Below the pieces are notes generated by a model. The model worked only from the letters and a program-made list of their open reading frames with translations. It was not told the DNA's origin and did no database searches. A stretch of 64,000 nucleotides of DNA from contig CM049320.1 of assembly GCA_026874595.1 (NCBI GenBank), positions 6,823,464 to 6,887,463 on the forward strand. The letters run 5' to 3'. Position 1 is the first letter of the stretch; every line of letters begins with the position of its first letter. Shown here piece after piece: positions 11,395 through 22,309 of the stretch. This DNA is from Sipunculus nudus (Eukaryota; Annelida; Sipuncula; Golfingiida; Sipunculidae). The position numbers and the translations under genes are program-made.

Positions 11395-12846
11395 GTGTTG
11401 ATGTGTAGGTGTGTGTATGTGGGGGTTGGGAGTAAATACTGGAAGTTGATTTTGCTTGGATGTGTTGTTGTGCGGACAAACAAACTCAATAAATAAAACA
11501 ATGTAAAATGTGAACAAAATACTTCTTACAATGTGGCCATTTCCTCAATTCCCGTAACCTTAATGCTATGGGGTCAGAAATTATGTTTTCCATCACATTT
11601 TCCTTTACAGAATAACGGCATCTGGGTATACCTGCCACTGAAGCTCATTCGTACTTGTGTACACGCACGCTGTCATGCCTAAATGGTGGTACTTGATCGG
11701 GAATATAAATGGGCGCTATATAAATGAACGCTTCTATGACTGTTTGCGATCATATATTGAACTCTGTTTTGCAGCCCCCCCCCCCCCCCCCCCGTTCAAA
11801 GTACAGAAAGATAACCTGAAAAGAAAATGGATCTGGGGGTCCATATATACACATACGTAGTATTGATTGGGCGATCACTTTTTATATGCAGTTGTTGGTA
11901 AGAAAACAGGTAGAGGGATCAGCATTCTGCCCCAGGTAAACAAGTGTACCTGGTTATAGAACACGGTGCGTGTAATTTTTTGTTTTCTATTTCAATTTTG
12001 GAACCTCTCCTTACGGGCACCTCTGTACTAAGAGCATCCTCCCATTTACGGCCATTTACATGCTGTCCCTTTAAATTTCTTCATAAATCTATAACCTTTC
12101 TACTAAGGGCTCTCTATTGCGGGGGAAATGTTTTACTGTTTATGTAATGTGGGGGAAAAGGGGGGCGTAACACCACCGCTGCGCCCTTTCGCTCCTACAG
12201 TAATCCCCCCACCCTCTCCCCCTCCCCTGACCCCGGCGTTATGTCAAGTGACAGAAGGCACCCATGAAGAGCCTGTCGCGTGTATTAAGATCAGCAGGGC
12301 AAACGTTAAATATAGGGCGCCACTTTATGGTAGGTGTTTACCTATATACTATGTATATTTATTAGGAATACCAGAGAAATTACCTGCGTATTGAGCAATT
12401 CTTATGTCTGCATATCGACAGGTTGTGTATAAATAACAAGGGCTTTATGTCAAATATACGCACAGCTCTGTGGCGACACAGAGATAGGGTTTATCAGGAA
12501 GACCTAGGTTTTTTTCTGTTTTCATATACATCATTTCTTAAAGAAACCAAATCTTACTTAATTCATAAAATTGCACAGACTTAATGTAGAGACAAAAAAA
12601 AATTGAGCAAGATCTAGAACTCAGCCGTTATGAATCACAGGAGGTTTTTTATTGTATATAAATGTTTAATGAGAGGAGCGAGTTTCACCGCACGTGCAAA
12701 GTACATAATTTTACCTTAAACACGTAAGAGCTGTCAGGTTGTATTAGCTTAGCCGCCTTTGCTATAACATCTCCAGCATCCGTGCAAGTTTGTACCGTAT
12801 GCACATCTAGTAATCCAAGGCATTCCTGTCCACGATAAGCAGCCAT
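7117..12846 (-). CDS. Five-exon gene for a 204-residue two-domain alpha/beta protein (possibly muconolactone-isomerase/DABB-like)
   Basis: Exons 12846-12715, 10915-10888, 9489-9283, 8731-8616 and 7248-7117 join with GT-AG introns and compatible phases (615 nt, 204 codons plus TGA). The start is the first ATG of exon 1, [14 protein letters not shown]. The product has two similar halves. Each has an FKVV segment, a hydrophobic beta strand (RFVAVV near residue 50; VHVFLV near 165), a helix, then a Gly-containing turn and strand ([21 protein letters not shown]). The second half resembles the C-terminal part of muconolactone isomerase-type ferredoxin-like domains, including the SLPL stretch. That assignment is tentative and no catalytic residue can be named. 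There is no signal peptide or membrane segment, so it is probably cytosolic. Paralogous exons at 75-102 and 22178-22309 show it belongs to a locally duplicated family. Confidence 0.8.
7798..8132. mobile_element. MITE, 335 bp, TTA target duplication (PIF/Harbinger-like)
   Basis: Ends are inverted repeats of about 35 bp with small indels, both starting GGCCAAAA and containing GGTTCTCAGGCAC. TTA flanks it on both sides (7795-7797 and 8133-8135), the target size used by PIF/Harbinger elements. It has no coding capacity and lies in the last intron of the two-domain gene. Confidence 0.7.
8616..8731 (-). CDS. Two-domain protein, exon 4
   Basis: 116 nt, acceptor ATGCTAG, donor GTAAGT. It reads [20 protein letters not shown] and then GMFKVV, the start of the second domain, and ends in phase 0. 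Confidence 0.8.
9283..9489 (-). CDS. Two-domain protein, exon 3
   Basis: 207 nt between acceptor TTTTTCAG and donor GTGAGT. It begins [17 protein letters not shown] and contains [17 protein letters not shown]. It completes the first domain and the linker and ends in phase 1. Confidence 0.85.
10508..10683. mobile_element. MITE, about 176 bp, TA-flanked
   Basis: Termini CAGCTAAACCTC and, inverted, TAGTGAAACTC, with TA on each side, fit a Tc1/mariner/pogo-type MITE related to the element at 47988-48162. It lies in the second intron of the two-domain gene. Confidence 0.5.
10888..10915 (-). CDS. Two-domain protein, exon 2 (28-nt micro-exon)
   Basis: Acceptor TACAG at 10920-10916, donor GTAAGAG at 10887-10881. 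The 28 nt encode VVGENRFVA plus one base and are required to put exon 3 in frame; joining exon 1 directly to exon 3 gives an immediate stop. The same micro-exon occurs at 75-102. Confidence 0.8.
10930..11060. repeat. Compound (AT)n/(GT)n microsatellite
   Basis: Alternating AT runs broken by two GT tracts, in the first intron of the two-domain gene and only 15 bp from its micro-exon acceptor. Length variation here could affect splicing of the 28-nt exon. Confidence 0.9.
11346..11392. repeat. (AT)n microsatellite
   Basis: Nearly pure AT dinucleotide run in intron 1 of the two-domain gene. Confidence 0.9.
11775..11793. repeat. C19 homopolymer
   Basis: Uninterrupted run of 19 C on the plus strand (poly-G on the minus strand), one of several long G/C homopolymers in the window. 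Confidence 0.9.
11998..12130. mobile_element. Diverged copy of the TA-flanked MITE seen at 47988-48162
   Basis: Shares AACCTCTCCTTACGGGCACC (compare CCTCTCCTTGTGGGCACCTC at 47996), a TTTACGGCCA block and the ACTAAGGG...CTCTATATTGCGGG block in the same order. The outer termini are decayed. Confidence 0.6.
12715..12846 (-). CDS. Two-domain protein, exon 1
   Basis: 132 nt, 44 codons from ATG at 12846, ending in phase 0 at YVFK followed by donor GTAAAA. The paralogous exon at 22178-22309 has the same length and about two thirds of the residues identical. Confidence 0.8.
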
Positions 12847-14321
12847 TTTACTACTCCTCTTGTCCCGGGCTGCAAGGCGAGTAATCCCAGTGTAAAGCTC
12901 ACTGTTTTTAACCTGTACACGTATTATGGCACAGTTTTTTTACCTGTTGTACATGCTACGGTTCAGTGACCGATACGCTTGGCCTTAGCATCGCTCTTTG
13001 TTCTTGAAATGTTAAAGGATGCATGACTTCAGCATATAGGAGTGACAAAAATCTGTTTTTGCTGCAGAATTGTTTGGGCAAACCGTCAGGTATAACCCAT
13101 GTTTGAAATTTTATTTTCTGATATAAGTACGTAACACGTATCCGTATTCAATATACGTCGTCTGTAACCGCTGTCCGGGTCCAAAACAGTTCGCTTTCCA
13201 TGACTAATCATGAGAAGCTGGGTGTATCAATGATAACAACAATTATATTAATAATCTAAGTCAGCTTATTTTTTGTAAGTAATGATTTTAGATCATTGGT
13301 AAGAAGTATATGTTTTGTTTCCGAAAGATTGTTACAAGAAATGCCATTGAAATGAGTTAGAAATATAGCATATCCATAAAACGGGACCTCGGTCTAGAAA
13401 TTGGATAAACTGTACTGACTTGGTTATTTGTATGAGTTTTCCTCAAGGATCACTTCCAATGACGTACGGATATCGACTGCGCATATACAGATTAACAGTA
13501 TATCGCTTGTGAACTAAGCACTTATGAAAAAAAAACATCAGTTCTCCTTGATGTGATTAAAACCTGTTGAGCAACATTCCTACCTTACTTAACTGTGTGA
13601 TTTGTACTTGATATACTTGATGTACTGAATACTTGATGGAGACAAAACATGAATTGCAATGAACGGAATTAATTTAAACTTAATTTTACTTTACATTGAT
13701 TTTATAAATAGTTATGATAACCAGAAAGAAGCACTCCCAATGGCACAGGTGGTGACATTCGGTTGTGTTCAGGTGTTTAGAAAACCAGAGGACCGCCGGC
13801 TTAAGACAAACTTGTACAACCCACCTTTGTAGCGGCGTTTGAGATCGGATTGGTCCGTGTGGGAAATCGAACTGGTTCGCCAACGACTGTCTAGGCTGAT
13901 TTAAGAGATATATATATACATTTCTAATCATTAATGTTGGTGATGTTCAATATAAAAAAAATTATTATCACAAAAGCAAGGAGATAAATACTTTGTTCAT
14001 CCGCCATTGCAAAAATGTTTGTTGGATATATACCTCACCCTCTACATTTGTATTAACGCACTTGTTCTCAAACATATCGAGAATGGAACATATGAATGAA
14101 AGTGATTGATTGATATGCTTTAACACCTCCAATATTCAAGTTACATCTAAATATTTCATGTGGAAGAGATGGAGAATAATTATTTAAATTAGTAATTTAA
14201 TAAATATATTCGTACATCTACATATACTAATGGACACACACACCCACACGTCTAATACATTAATGACATAGACATATGCAAGTGAATATACGACCGTAAA
14301 ATCTCAACATCACCTATATGC

Positions 14322-14322
<1 letters not shown>
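12847..14322. other. 5' flank of the two-domain gene and non-coding DNA
   Basis: The part next to 12846 should contain the promoter; I find no convincing TATA box. The rest is AT-rich and holds no exon-like reading frame that I can support. Confidence 0.5.
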
Positions 14323-14323
<1 letters not shown>

Positions 14324-14378
<55 letters not shown>

Positions 14379-14392
14379 TATATATATATATA
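14324..14392. repeat. (AT)n microsatellite
   Basis: AT dinucleotide run with one interruption (AATTA). Apparent peptides of alternating Ile-Tyr over it are artefacts. Confidence 0.9.
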
Positions 14393-14633
14393 CATACATT
14401 TTTACATTCATTCAAATATACTGAACTTAACATATACATTTCCATACATCTTTATATCTATATAAATATGCAATTACATAAATATTGCAGCATGTGCCAA
14501 CACGACATAGTTCCACCACATGCATTCCATTCTTATCAGCATTAATATACAGTTTACACTGATTATTGTGACTGTTACCATTTTCACCCCCATTGTATCC
14601 TTACCCCCAAATCACGATCAGGACCACCATATA

Positions 14634-14639
14634 TATTTA

Positions 14640-14680
<41 letters not shown>

Positions 14681-14682
14681 TC
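14634..14682. repeat. (AT)n microsatellite
   Basis: AT-rich dinucleotide run interrupted once by GT. Confidence 0.85.
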
Positions 14683-15400
14683 CTTTGTGTGTTTATATAC
14701 AAGACCATTTGAGTGGTTAATATGATGATCCCTAGGGCTGGGTTTTCATCTCTCTTTCTTTATACACGATTACTTATGATTCAAAGTTTAACATTCTCCT
14801 TCATTTGTTTAAAAACAGATTTGAATCAGTTGCCTCTGTCTATGCATGCAATCAGATAGTTTCTATTTTTTTCAAGCATCACTTAGTCTCTAAGCGATTT
14901 CAAGGAGTTTTTTTCCAGGGGCCCTTCCTAACCTGTAAGTATTCTACACATACTTAAATCTTTTTCATTCTCGTTTGAACAAAAAAAATTAAAACATCGA
15001 TATATGATGATAGTATCGCGATACGTAAACTACGAATCATCGTATCACGATTTACCGATATATCTTTTTTTTTTTTTTTTATTTTAATTATACAAATAAA
15101 CATATACAAAACTATGACAAAATACATATACAGAGAACAAATAACAAACATAACACAGTGTTACATATACACAAGTTAAAGCACGTTCATGTTCATATGT
15201 ATGAACTTATGATGAGCATATAAATATACTTCATTAAAGTTGATTAGTTTTAAATCAAATCAAAGTTACAATATTTCCAGGTTTCTTGAAATTCTGTCAA
15301 ACATCCATGTTTTTCTGCAATTTTTCTCTCAATATCATAGTACTTTTTCAATCTGTGAATAAAGCTGTGAATAGTTGGATTAACATTACTATATCTACAA

Positions 15401-17467
15401 TCATACAGGTATTTTTTTCCCTATTAATACTACAATGTTTTCCAGTTTTCTTAAATTGTTTTCTTCTGTTATTCCCAATATAACATTGTTCATATATTCT
15501 GCCCATCTTATATTAAAAGAAAATATTTTACATGTTTCAACTTCATGCCAAAATGTTTTGCTAATTCTACACTTGAATAAGAAATGTTCCAAATTTTCCT
15601 CTTCCCCTTCACAAAAAGAACATTGGTCAGTTTCTACTATTTTACATTTATACAGCCAGTCATTTAAGGTCAATACCCTATGAATAATTCTATATTGTAA
15701 TTCTTGAAGTTTTTTATCTCTTGTGAGTTTCCTTGGTAATTCATATATATTTTTCCACTGTTCATCTGTAATGTTATACATTTTGCTATGTGTCTTGACT
15801 CCAGCGCTCATTTCTATTGGTATTTCCCTCAGCAGGTTTGAGTAAATAAATTTAGCATTTATTTCTGAAAGTTGTTTACTGGAAAATTTAACAAAATAAT
15901 TTAAGTTTTCCATATTTTCAATATTTTTGTGAGTGTCAAACTGGTTTATCATAGTTTTGGTCTGAGAGATAATGCTTCTCCAGAGTATATACCATTTAGT
16001 TTTACAACCTCTTTTTATCCACTCAGAAAAGGGAATGATTTTCTTATCTTGATCCACCAAATCTGTAATATACCTCAAACCTGCTTTCAAAAAATTTTGA
16101 TTATATACAGTTTTTCCAGTTACCATTATATTTTTATTATTCCATACTATTTCACTACTTGTTCTAAGACGTATAACCTCCCATACTTTCAATAAATCCA
16201 AATAAAAGGTTTGTAAATTTTGTAATCTGGTAACCGAATAATTACAATGGAGGAGAAATGACAGTCCACCATACCTTTTAAAAATCAAATCTACCACTTC
16301 TTTCCATTGTTTACACCCACCGTACACATACCGTTTTATCCACATAACTTTCTGTGCATCTATCATACATTGTACATTTATCATCTTCTGACCTCCATAA
16401 TCTTCCATCAAAGTTCTTCGTTTTATCCGCCCCTTTCTTTTCCCTTTCCATATAAATTTGAATAACTCTCTTTCTATTTCTATTATGTAATTTTTTGGTA
16501 TGTCGATGACTGAAGCAATATATTGAAATTTTGAATAGCCAAGTGACTTTGATAATAAAATTCGTCCACTCAAAGTCAAATCTCTGAGCCTCCACATGTA
16601 CAAACTTTGTTTAACTTCAAGGAGTTTTGGTTTAATATTCTTTTCAGCCATATCTATTTTATTTTTTGTTATATAAACACCAAGCAGTTTTAAACCATCT
16701 TTAAAATTCAGAACTGAAGTAAATTTTGAATTTAGTTTTGAACCTATCTGCATTGCTTCTGACTTTTCTTCATTTACTTTAAGACCAGATATTTTGGAGA
16801 ATGATGATAATAATTTCATGAGTTTGATGGCTGAATTTTCATCTTTAATTAGAGCTGTTAAGTCATCTGCGTAAAGTACGCATTTAAGAATATTCTGGTT
16901 ATTTAAAGGGATACCTTTAATTTGATTATTCTGTCGTATTTTCTCTGCTAATATTTCAATACAGATAATAAATAAATATGGGGAGAGTGGATCCCCTTGA
17001 CGCACACCTCTCTCTACTAAGAAATAACCTGAGGAGTATCCATTGTTCATTATACATGAACTTATGTTAGTGTAAAAAAGTTTGACCCATGATATTAAAT
17101 TTTCTCCAAAATTAAATAATTTCAAAACCTCTATCATATAATTCCATTCCAATGAATCAAAAGCTTTTTCAAAATCCACACTGAGAAGTATCCCTTGTTG
17201 ATCTATTATCTTTAGATATTCTATTGTGTCTAAAATTGTTCTCAATGCTTCCCCTATATATCTGCCTTTAATAAAACCATGTTGATCTGAACTAATAATT
17301 GAAGGTAGAATTTTCTTTATTCTTTCTGCAATAACCTTGGATGCAATTGTATAGTCATTATTTAGAAGAGAAATTGGTCTCCAGTTTTTTATTAATAATC
17401 TATCTTTACCTTTTTTATCAATAAGTGTTATCACAGACTGCTTTTGAGAGGGAGACATTTCCCCCAA
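15401..17467 (-). pseudogene. LINE ORF2: reverse transcriptase and C-terminal region
   Basis: A continuous frame of 688 codons with RT motifs in order: SSDQHGFIKGRYIG, VDFEKAFDSLEW, GVRQGDPLSPYLF, YADDLTAL (catalytic YADD), GLKVNEEKSEA and LLGVYI. The L1/Tx1-typical thumb region follows (LSGRILLSKSLGYSKFQYIA; FKFIWKGK). Near the C-terminus is a Cys-rich motif CSFCEGEEENLEHFLFKC. The frame is shifted at its N-terminal side near 17570 and again in an A7 run near 15415, after which the same protein continues in another frame to about 15252 (IHSFIHRLKKYYDIERKIAE). Both breaks lie in A homopolymers, so either could be a sequencing error or a real mutation. Confidence 0.92.
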
Positions 17468-17564
17468 ATGAAGTGATTTATTAAACGAGTTAATAACTAA
17501 AGGACCTATTTTGTTCCAAAAATATTTATAGAATTCTATAGTTAATCCATCATTTCCTGGAGAC

Positions 17565-18257
17565 TTATAATTTTTTTAAATTTTTAATTATATTTTCACA
17601 TTCTCCTAACGTTATTGGTCCCTCACATAGCTCTTTTTCTTCTGTTGACAATTTTTTTATGGTCGAATTATAAAAAAAATATCGAGCCTCCAAAGAATTT
17701 AATTCTGTATTCTTACTTTTATAAAGATTAGCATAAAATTTTTTAGAATGATCCAGGATACCTTTTTCACTTGTAACAATAAAGCCTGATTCTAATTTTA
17801 ATTTCCGAATATGTTTCCTTTTGCCATTTCTTTTCTCCAATTGGTAGAAGTATCTTGTACTTCTCTCTCCATATTCTCTCCATCTAACTTTAGCTCTAAT
17901 AATGGTCCCTTCTACTCGTTTCATTTCAATATTATTTATCTTCTCTTTTATATCAAAATATTCTTCATTATTAGTTCCTCCACTTTCTAATGTTTTCAAT
18001 CTCTCCATTAATGTATAATAAAGCTGATCTGTTTCATGTTTAGATTTCTTTGCAAATATAATGGTTTCCTTCCTAATATAATACTTAATCATTTCCCATT
18101 TGTTTCTACAATCCATATCTGATAACTCATCAAGCCATATGTCCATTTTTTTATTCATTAATTTTATATAATGTGCATCTTGTAACAGAGCATTATTTAA
18201 TTTCCAATATCCCTTCCCTCGGTCAAGTTCAGCAATATTTTCAAATTCTATTAGGAC
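17565..18257 (-). pseudogene. LINE ORF2, segment between endonuclease and RT
   Basis: An open frame on the minus strand, Lys/Glu-rich and probably helical (AKVRWREYGERSTRYFYQLE, typical of the segment before RT in L1-type ORF2), ends at a stop just after NIIKNLKK. The following conserved KSPGNDGLT lies one base out of frame, so a single-nucleotide indel in the A-rich run at about 17570-17580 separates it from the RT frame. Its upstream end is the truncation point of the element. Confidence 0.85.
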
Positions 18258-18272
18258 ATTTACCGATATATC

Positions 18273-19430
18273 GATAATATAGCACACACCCAGTGGCACA
18301 GGTAAACCATAGAGTTTGCAGGTATGCGAAGCTGTGTGCATATACGTCGTGTGTTTTTTTTCCGCATGAATGGTTGTTCAGGTTTGTGAGCAAAGCCAGA
18401 GATACGCTCCCGAGGCAGCGGAAATCTTGCGATTCTAAAGAAGCAACTGATTTTCACGCTGCCAGCTTTGACCGTTTATGATATTTTTAGACACCAGATG
18501 GCGGTTCGTCGTCCGCTGATATAAACGTGCGTATGATGTAACAAGCAGCCAATCAGATGTCAATAAACAAACACTCGACAGGCATCCTGTCTCCGCCCAT
18601 TGCTGCGCTTCAAGCGCCGCTTGATGAGTTTCTGGTCGAATTTAAATTGCTCCCTCTGCATTCTCGCATCATCGACCGATTCGATTATGACATTATGACT
18701 GTGTTAGCGTAGCCATGTATTTGTTGTGTGCAGAACTGAAACAAGCCAGCGAGGTGTGCACGCAGCCTTTGTTGTTACGTTTCGTTTGAATTACAGCTCA
18801 CCGGCCGAGCATCCTATGTGCCCAAGGCCCTAAGCAAACCACGTCAGGGGCAATTCTCTCTGAGCCTGTGGTCTGTTCAGACGGTTACGCGGGGCGATGA
18901 GCTGTCACTCAAAACGAAATAAACATGATTGGCTCCGTGTATTCCTCGCTTGGCTTTGTCTTCCAGCACAAGGTCTCATCTGACTGGACAAAAATACAGT
19001 GCTCCCCTCTGGTGTAGCAATTCAGGATACGAGGTCATAACAAACAGCGCCTTACGATAAAGGTAGTAGCCCTATAGGTAAAGCGCTGTGTAAAGAGCGT
19101 AAGCCAGAGAGCGACAGGCCATGATCAAGTGGTGCTTTATCCACAGCATCCTTTTTCCAGTGTACGGGTATGCTGTTTCTCATTAGCGTTATGCATCAAT
19201 GAACTATGCATGGTAAAATATGTGATTGTGGAGGAGAGCGGGAGAGCGGTATTTATTTTTTTACCTGTGTTTTAAGGTGGTTCTTTAAGGTGGTTGAAGA
19301 GGTATGCTTCAGTGAAACTGCGTTGCCTCGCCACAGGAGAATAAAATAGCGGACTGCTCGTTGTGCAGGTATGCTTGGCTGGAGGTGCCGGTAAACAATT
19401 TTATTGCACATTTCGCCGACACTGCTGGGA
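18273..19430. other. Non-coding stretch, moderately GC-rich
   Basis: It includes a CCAAT-type motif (AGCCAATCAGA near 18547) and a CCGCCCAT box near 18594, which could be promoter-like, but no first exon or TATA box can be tied to them on either strand. No repeat or gene seen otherwise. Confidence 0.4.
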
Positions 19431-19889
19431 GGAATCAGGTTTAATCAAATGTGTGTGGACATAAAGAATATAAATAGATTTCTACCGTTTACATTCTGTA
19501 CTAAGGTTCAGATTAAAGCAAGGTTTACATTAGAGAGAGGATCATATTAATTAAACGGACTGATGAGTGTTGTATTTAAGTCAGTGTCAGGAGTTTTCTG
19601 TTGTATCAGAATATGAAAGTTTATCGATCAAAGGTCATTAAAATTGTCTTTGCGCTAGAGGTAACAGCCCCGATTTTTAAGGCTTGCGCTTGACTAAGTA
19701 TAATATTCATCTGAAGAATTCCAATCCCGTTTCGGTCTACGTGACAGGGGCTTACACGCAATGATCCTGCGTCAGCCAGGCTCGGTAAGGTACTCCTGCG
19801 GATAGATATCATCCTCAAAAATGGTTCATAACATCAAGGAACCCTCGAAAGGCCTACTAGTTTCTGAATGAATCACGACTTCCCAGAAA

Positions 19890-20010
19890 AACTCCAAAGG
19901 GCTTACCCTGGATGAGGGCACACCGTGAAAATATCGCCTCCTCGGCTGAAATTCGAACTTACGATCTCCCCGCTTTTAGCCCTGTGGTCTACCCCTAATT
20001 CACGATGTGC
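19890..20010 (-). mobile_element. tRNA-derived SINE relic
   Basis: On the minus strand it shows a decayed B box (AAGTTCGAATTTCAGCCGAG). Same family as 560-705 and 53702-53900. Confidence 0.5.
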
Positions 20011-20088
20011 GTTTTAGCTCAACTGACTGTAAGTCATCTGAGCTATAGCGATCACTCTCTGTCCGTCGTTCGTCTGCCCGTCTGTCCG

Positions 20089-21075
20089 TTAACCAGGCAC
20101 AAATCGTAACCGCTGGACCTAGAATCTTGTAATTTGACATTCTGAGAGGTCCATGGATAATCTCCTTGGAAACCAGAAATTAGGTCTCTGTTACTATATC
20201 CTTCGAGCTATGGGGCCCCAAAGTACCCCCAAGAATAGTCAAAAATTTCATACAAAAACTTCAATATCTCATTAATTACATCACTGATGGTCATGATTTT
20301 TGTCATACATATTGATCATAAGATGTTTCATCAGTTTCTGCAGACTGGTGGCGTCACCTGTTTTTTTCGATTTACTACAATTTGTTTCCTCTATTTTTGA
20401 GAACTTTAAAAATGTGAACATCTGTTAACAGGGCACAAATCGTAAAGGCTGGACCTAGAATCTTCATTCTTGACACAGTGAGAGACCTATGAAAAGTCTT
20501 CATGGAAACATGAAATACGGTCTCTGTTACCCATATCCTTTGAGCTGTGGGGCTCCCAATTACCCCCCAGAATAATGGAAAATTTATTTAAAAAACTGCA
20601 ACATCTCAATAACTACAACACTGATGGTCATGATTTTTGGCATACATATTGATCAAGAGGTGTTCCATCAGTTCCTGCAGACTGGTGGCGCCACCTGTAT
20701 TTTTTCAAACTTTTGAAATTTTTTTTATCTATTTTTGAGACCTTTAAGGATGTAGTTATCTGTCAACAGCGTAACGACTGGACCTAGAATCGTCATTCTT
20801 GACACACAGGGACACCCATGAAAAGTTTCCATGGAAACCTGAAATTAGGTCTCTGTTTCCCATATCCTTCAAGCTATAGGTCTCCGAAGTATCCCTCAGA
20901 ATAACGGACAATTTTATACAAAAGCTGAAGTATCTGAACAACTAATGCAGAGATCACCATGATTCTTTTACAAGGATATTGACCATTAAGTGTTTTTATT
21001 AGTTTTTGCAGACTGGTGGAGCCACCTGTATTTTTTTTAAAGTTTACGCATTTTTTCTCTATTTTTGATATAAAT
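20089..21075. repeat. Three tandem copies of a roughly 335-bp unit
   Basis: Units start near 20089, 20425 and 20761. Each contains GACCTAGAATC near its start, CATGGAAAC or close variant, a TATCCTT(C/T)GAGCT block, and CAGACTGGTGG(C/A)G(C/T)CACCTGT followed by a T-run near its end. Divergence increases from unit 1 to unit 3. No coding potential. Confidence 0.85.
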
Positions 21076-22177
21076 ACAGACACAATCTTGGCCTGTTGGA
21101 TAATCTGTTTGATGCTTCAGTTGAATAGGTATATATACTATTCAAATGATAAAATTTCCTTTGCGAATCTCTTCCCAGTCAGCTGAGCGTCATTACCCAT
21201 GGGTCACTTGTTATACGGGGTGAAATAATTTCATAACTATAGTCCAATCCACCACCCCTACCCACCTGTTGTTTTGTGATTGTTTTTGCTGGATATATTA
21301 GCCTACCTTATTTAATTTTCTTGTAAACAAGTTTAAGTCAATTTATGAGACACTAATCTATTCTGTAGCGATATATTTCCGCAAAACTATGAAATTCATG
21401 TGGCAGGGAACGGGGATAACGTCACAATAGACGTTACGCAGAAAAGAGGCACCAGTACTTAGGAGACCAATAATCAAGAGCTGCCGCCCCCTACTTACAG
21501 TGAAACATGTATTCTCCTCGTGCATGCGCTTCATTATTACGTCACATGACTCCATATCAATACCAAAGGAGGAAAAACGATGGTATTTTGTTTTGGACTC
21601 CATGAACCAGAGGTATAGATGCGACATGTCAAAATGGTCATAAAGTGAATAATAATTATATTATGAGCAGATATGGTACCGAAAATTATTCATTTGCCTT
21701 CTTCTGCGATTGGTGAAAATTGGTGAAAGTTTGTCCTACGTGGAAGATAATCGGGACGAAATAGGTGGACAGGGGTAGTGGGCGGACTAAAGGTGACATA
21801 AAACGCATGTAGGGGATCATTTTCAATTAACATTATTTCTATTCGTTTAGTTACACTTCTGGGGTTAGGAATAGTGCATATAATTAAGGTCAAGGGAAAT
21901 GTATAGTTTGGCAGGAAAGAGAGCAACATTGGACATTGATATGGCATTTTTACAACAACAGGTTACAGGATTATATTTTCAGATCTTGTGAGCAAGCCGA
22001 AATTTCAAAACTTGTTACAACAATAACAAAACAGCATTCCTCAATAACGGCTTTAATAAGGAAATATAGGCTTTATCACTAACGAACTATCCACGTACTT
22101 GTCACTGCTCGTCACTGCACGTCTCTCCATATAGTGGAAATAGGAGACTCGAGCACTCATGACAAAAAATTAGTTTC

Positions 22178-22309
22178 CTTGAATACGTAAGTGCTGACAG
22201 GCTGTATCAGCTTAGCTGCTTGCTTTATTGCAGCCCCAGCATCCGCACATCCCCTTAGAGTGTGCATGTCCAGACGGCCAAGGCATTCATGTCCACAGAT
22301 GGCAGCCAT
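22178..22309 (-). pseudogene. First-exon homologue of the two-domain gene with a lost splice donor
   Basis: 132 nt from ATG at 22309 read MAAICGHECLGRLDMHTLRG and continue openly to QPVSTYVFK, the same length and end as exon 1 at 12846-12715. There the donor is GTAAAA; here the next bases are GAAACT, so the normal 5' splice site is gone. A GTATTC three codons upstream could act as a weak substitute. No following exons are seen nearby. Either it is a recent pseudogene or it uses the shifted donor. Confidence 0.7.

Larger units (their letters stand above)
15065..18257 (-). mobile_element. 5'-truncated L1/Tx1-type LINE with poly(A) tail
   Basis: The insertion reads on the minus strand, ends in a poly(A) tail (poly-T at 15065-15080) and is bounded by a perfect 15-bp target-site duplication, ATTTACCGATATATC, at 15050-15064 and 18258-18272. 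It carries the reverse transcriptase and C-terminal part of ORF2; the endonuclease and ORF1 are missing through 5' truncation. The perfect target duplication points to a young insertion. The uninterrupted site would read through CGATATATCG, a short palindrome. Confidence 0.93.

Noticed and set aside
14318-14720. Open frames rich in Ile-Tyr
   Set aside because: Translation of AT dinucleotide repeats.
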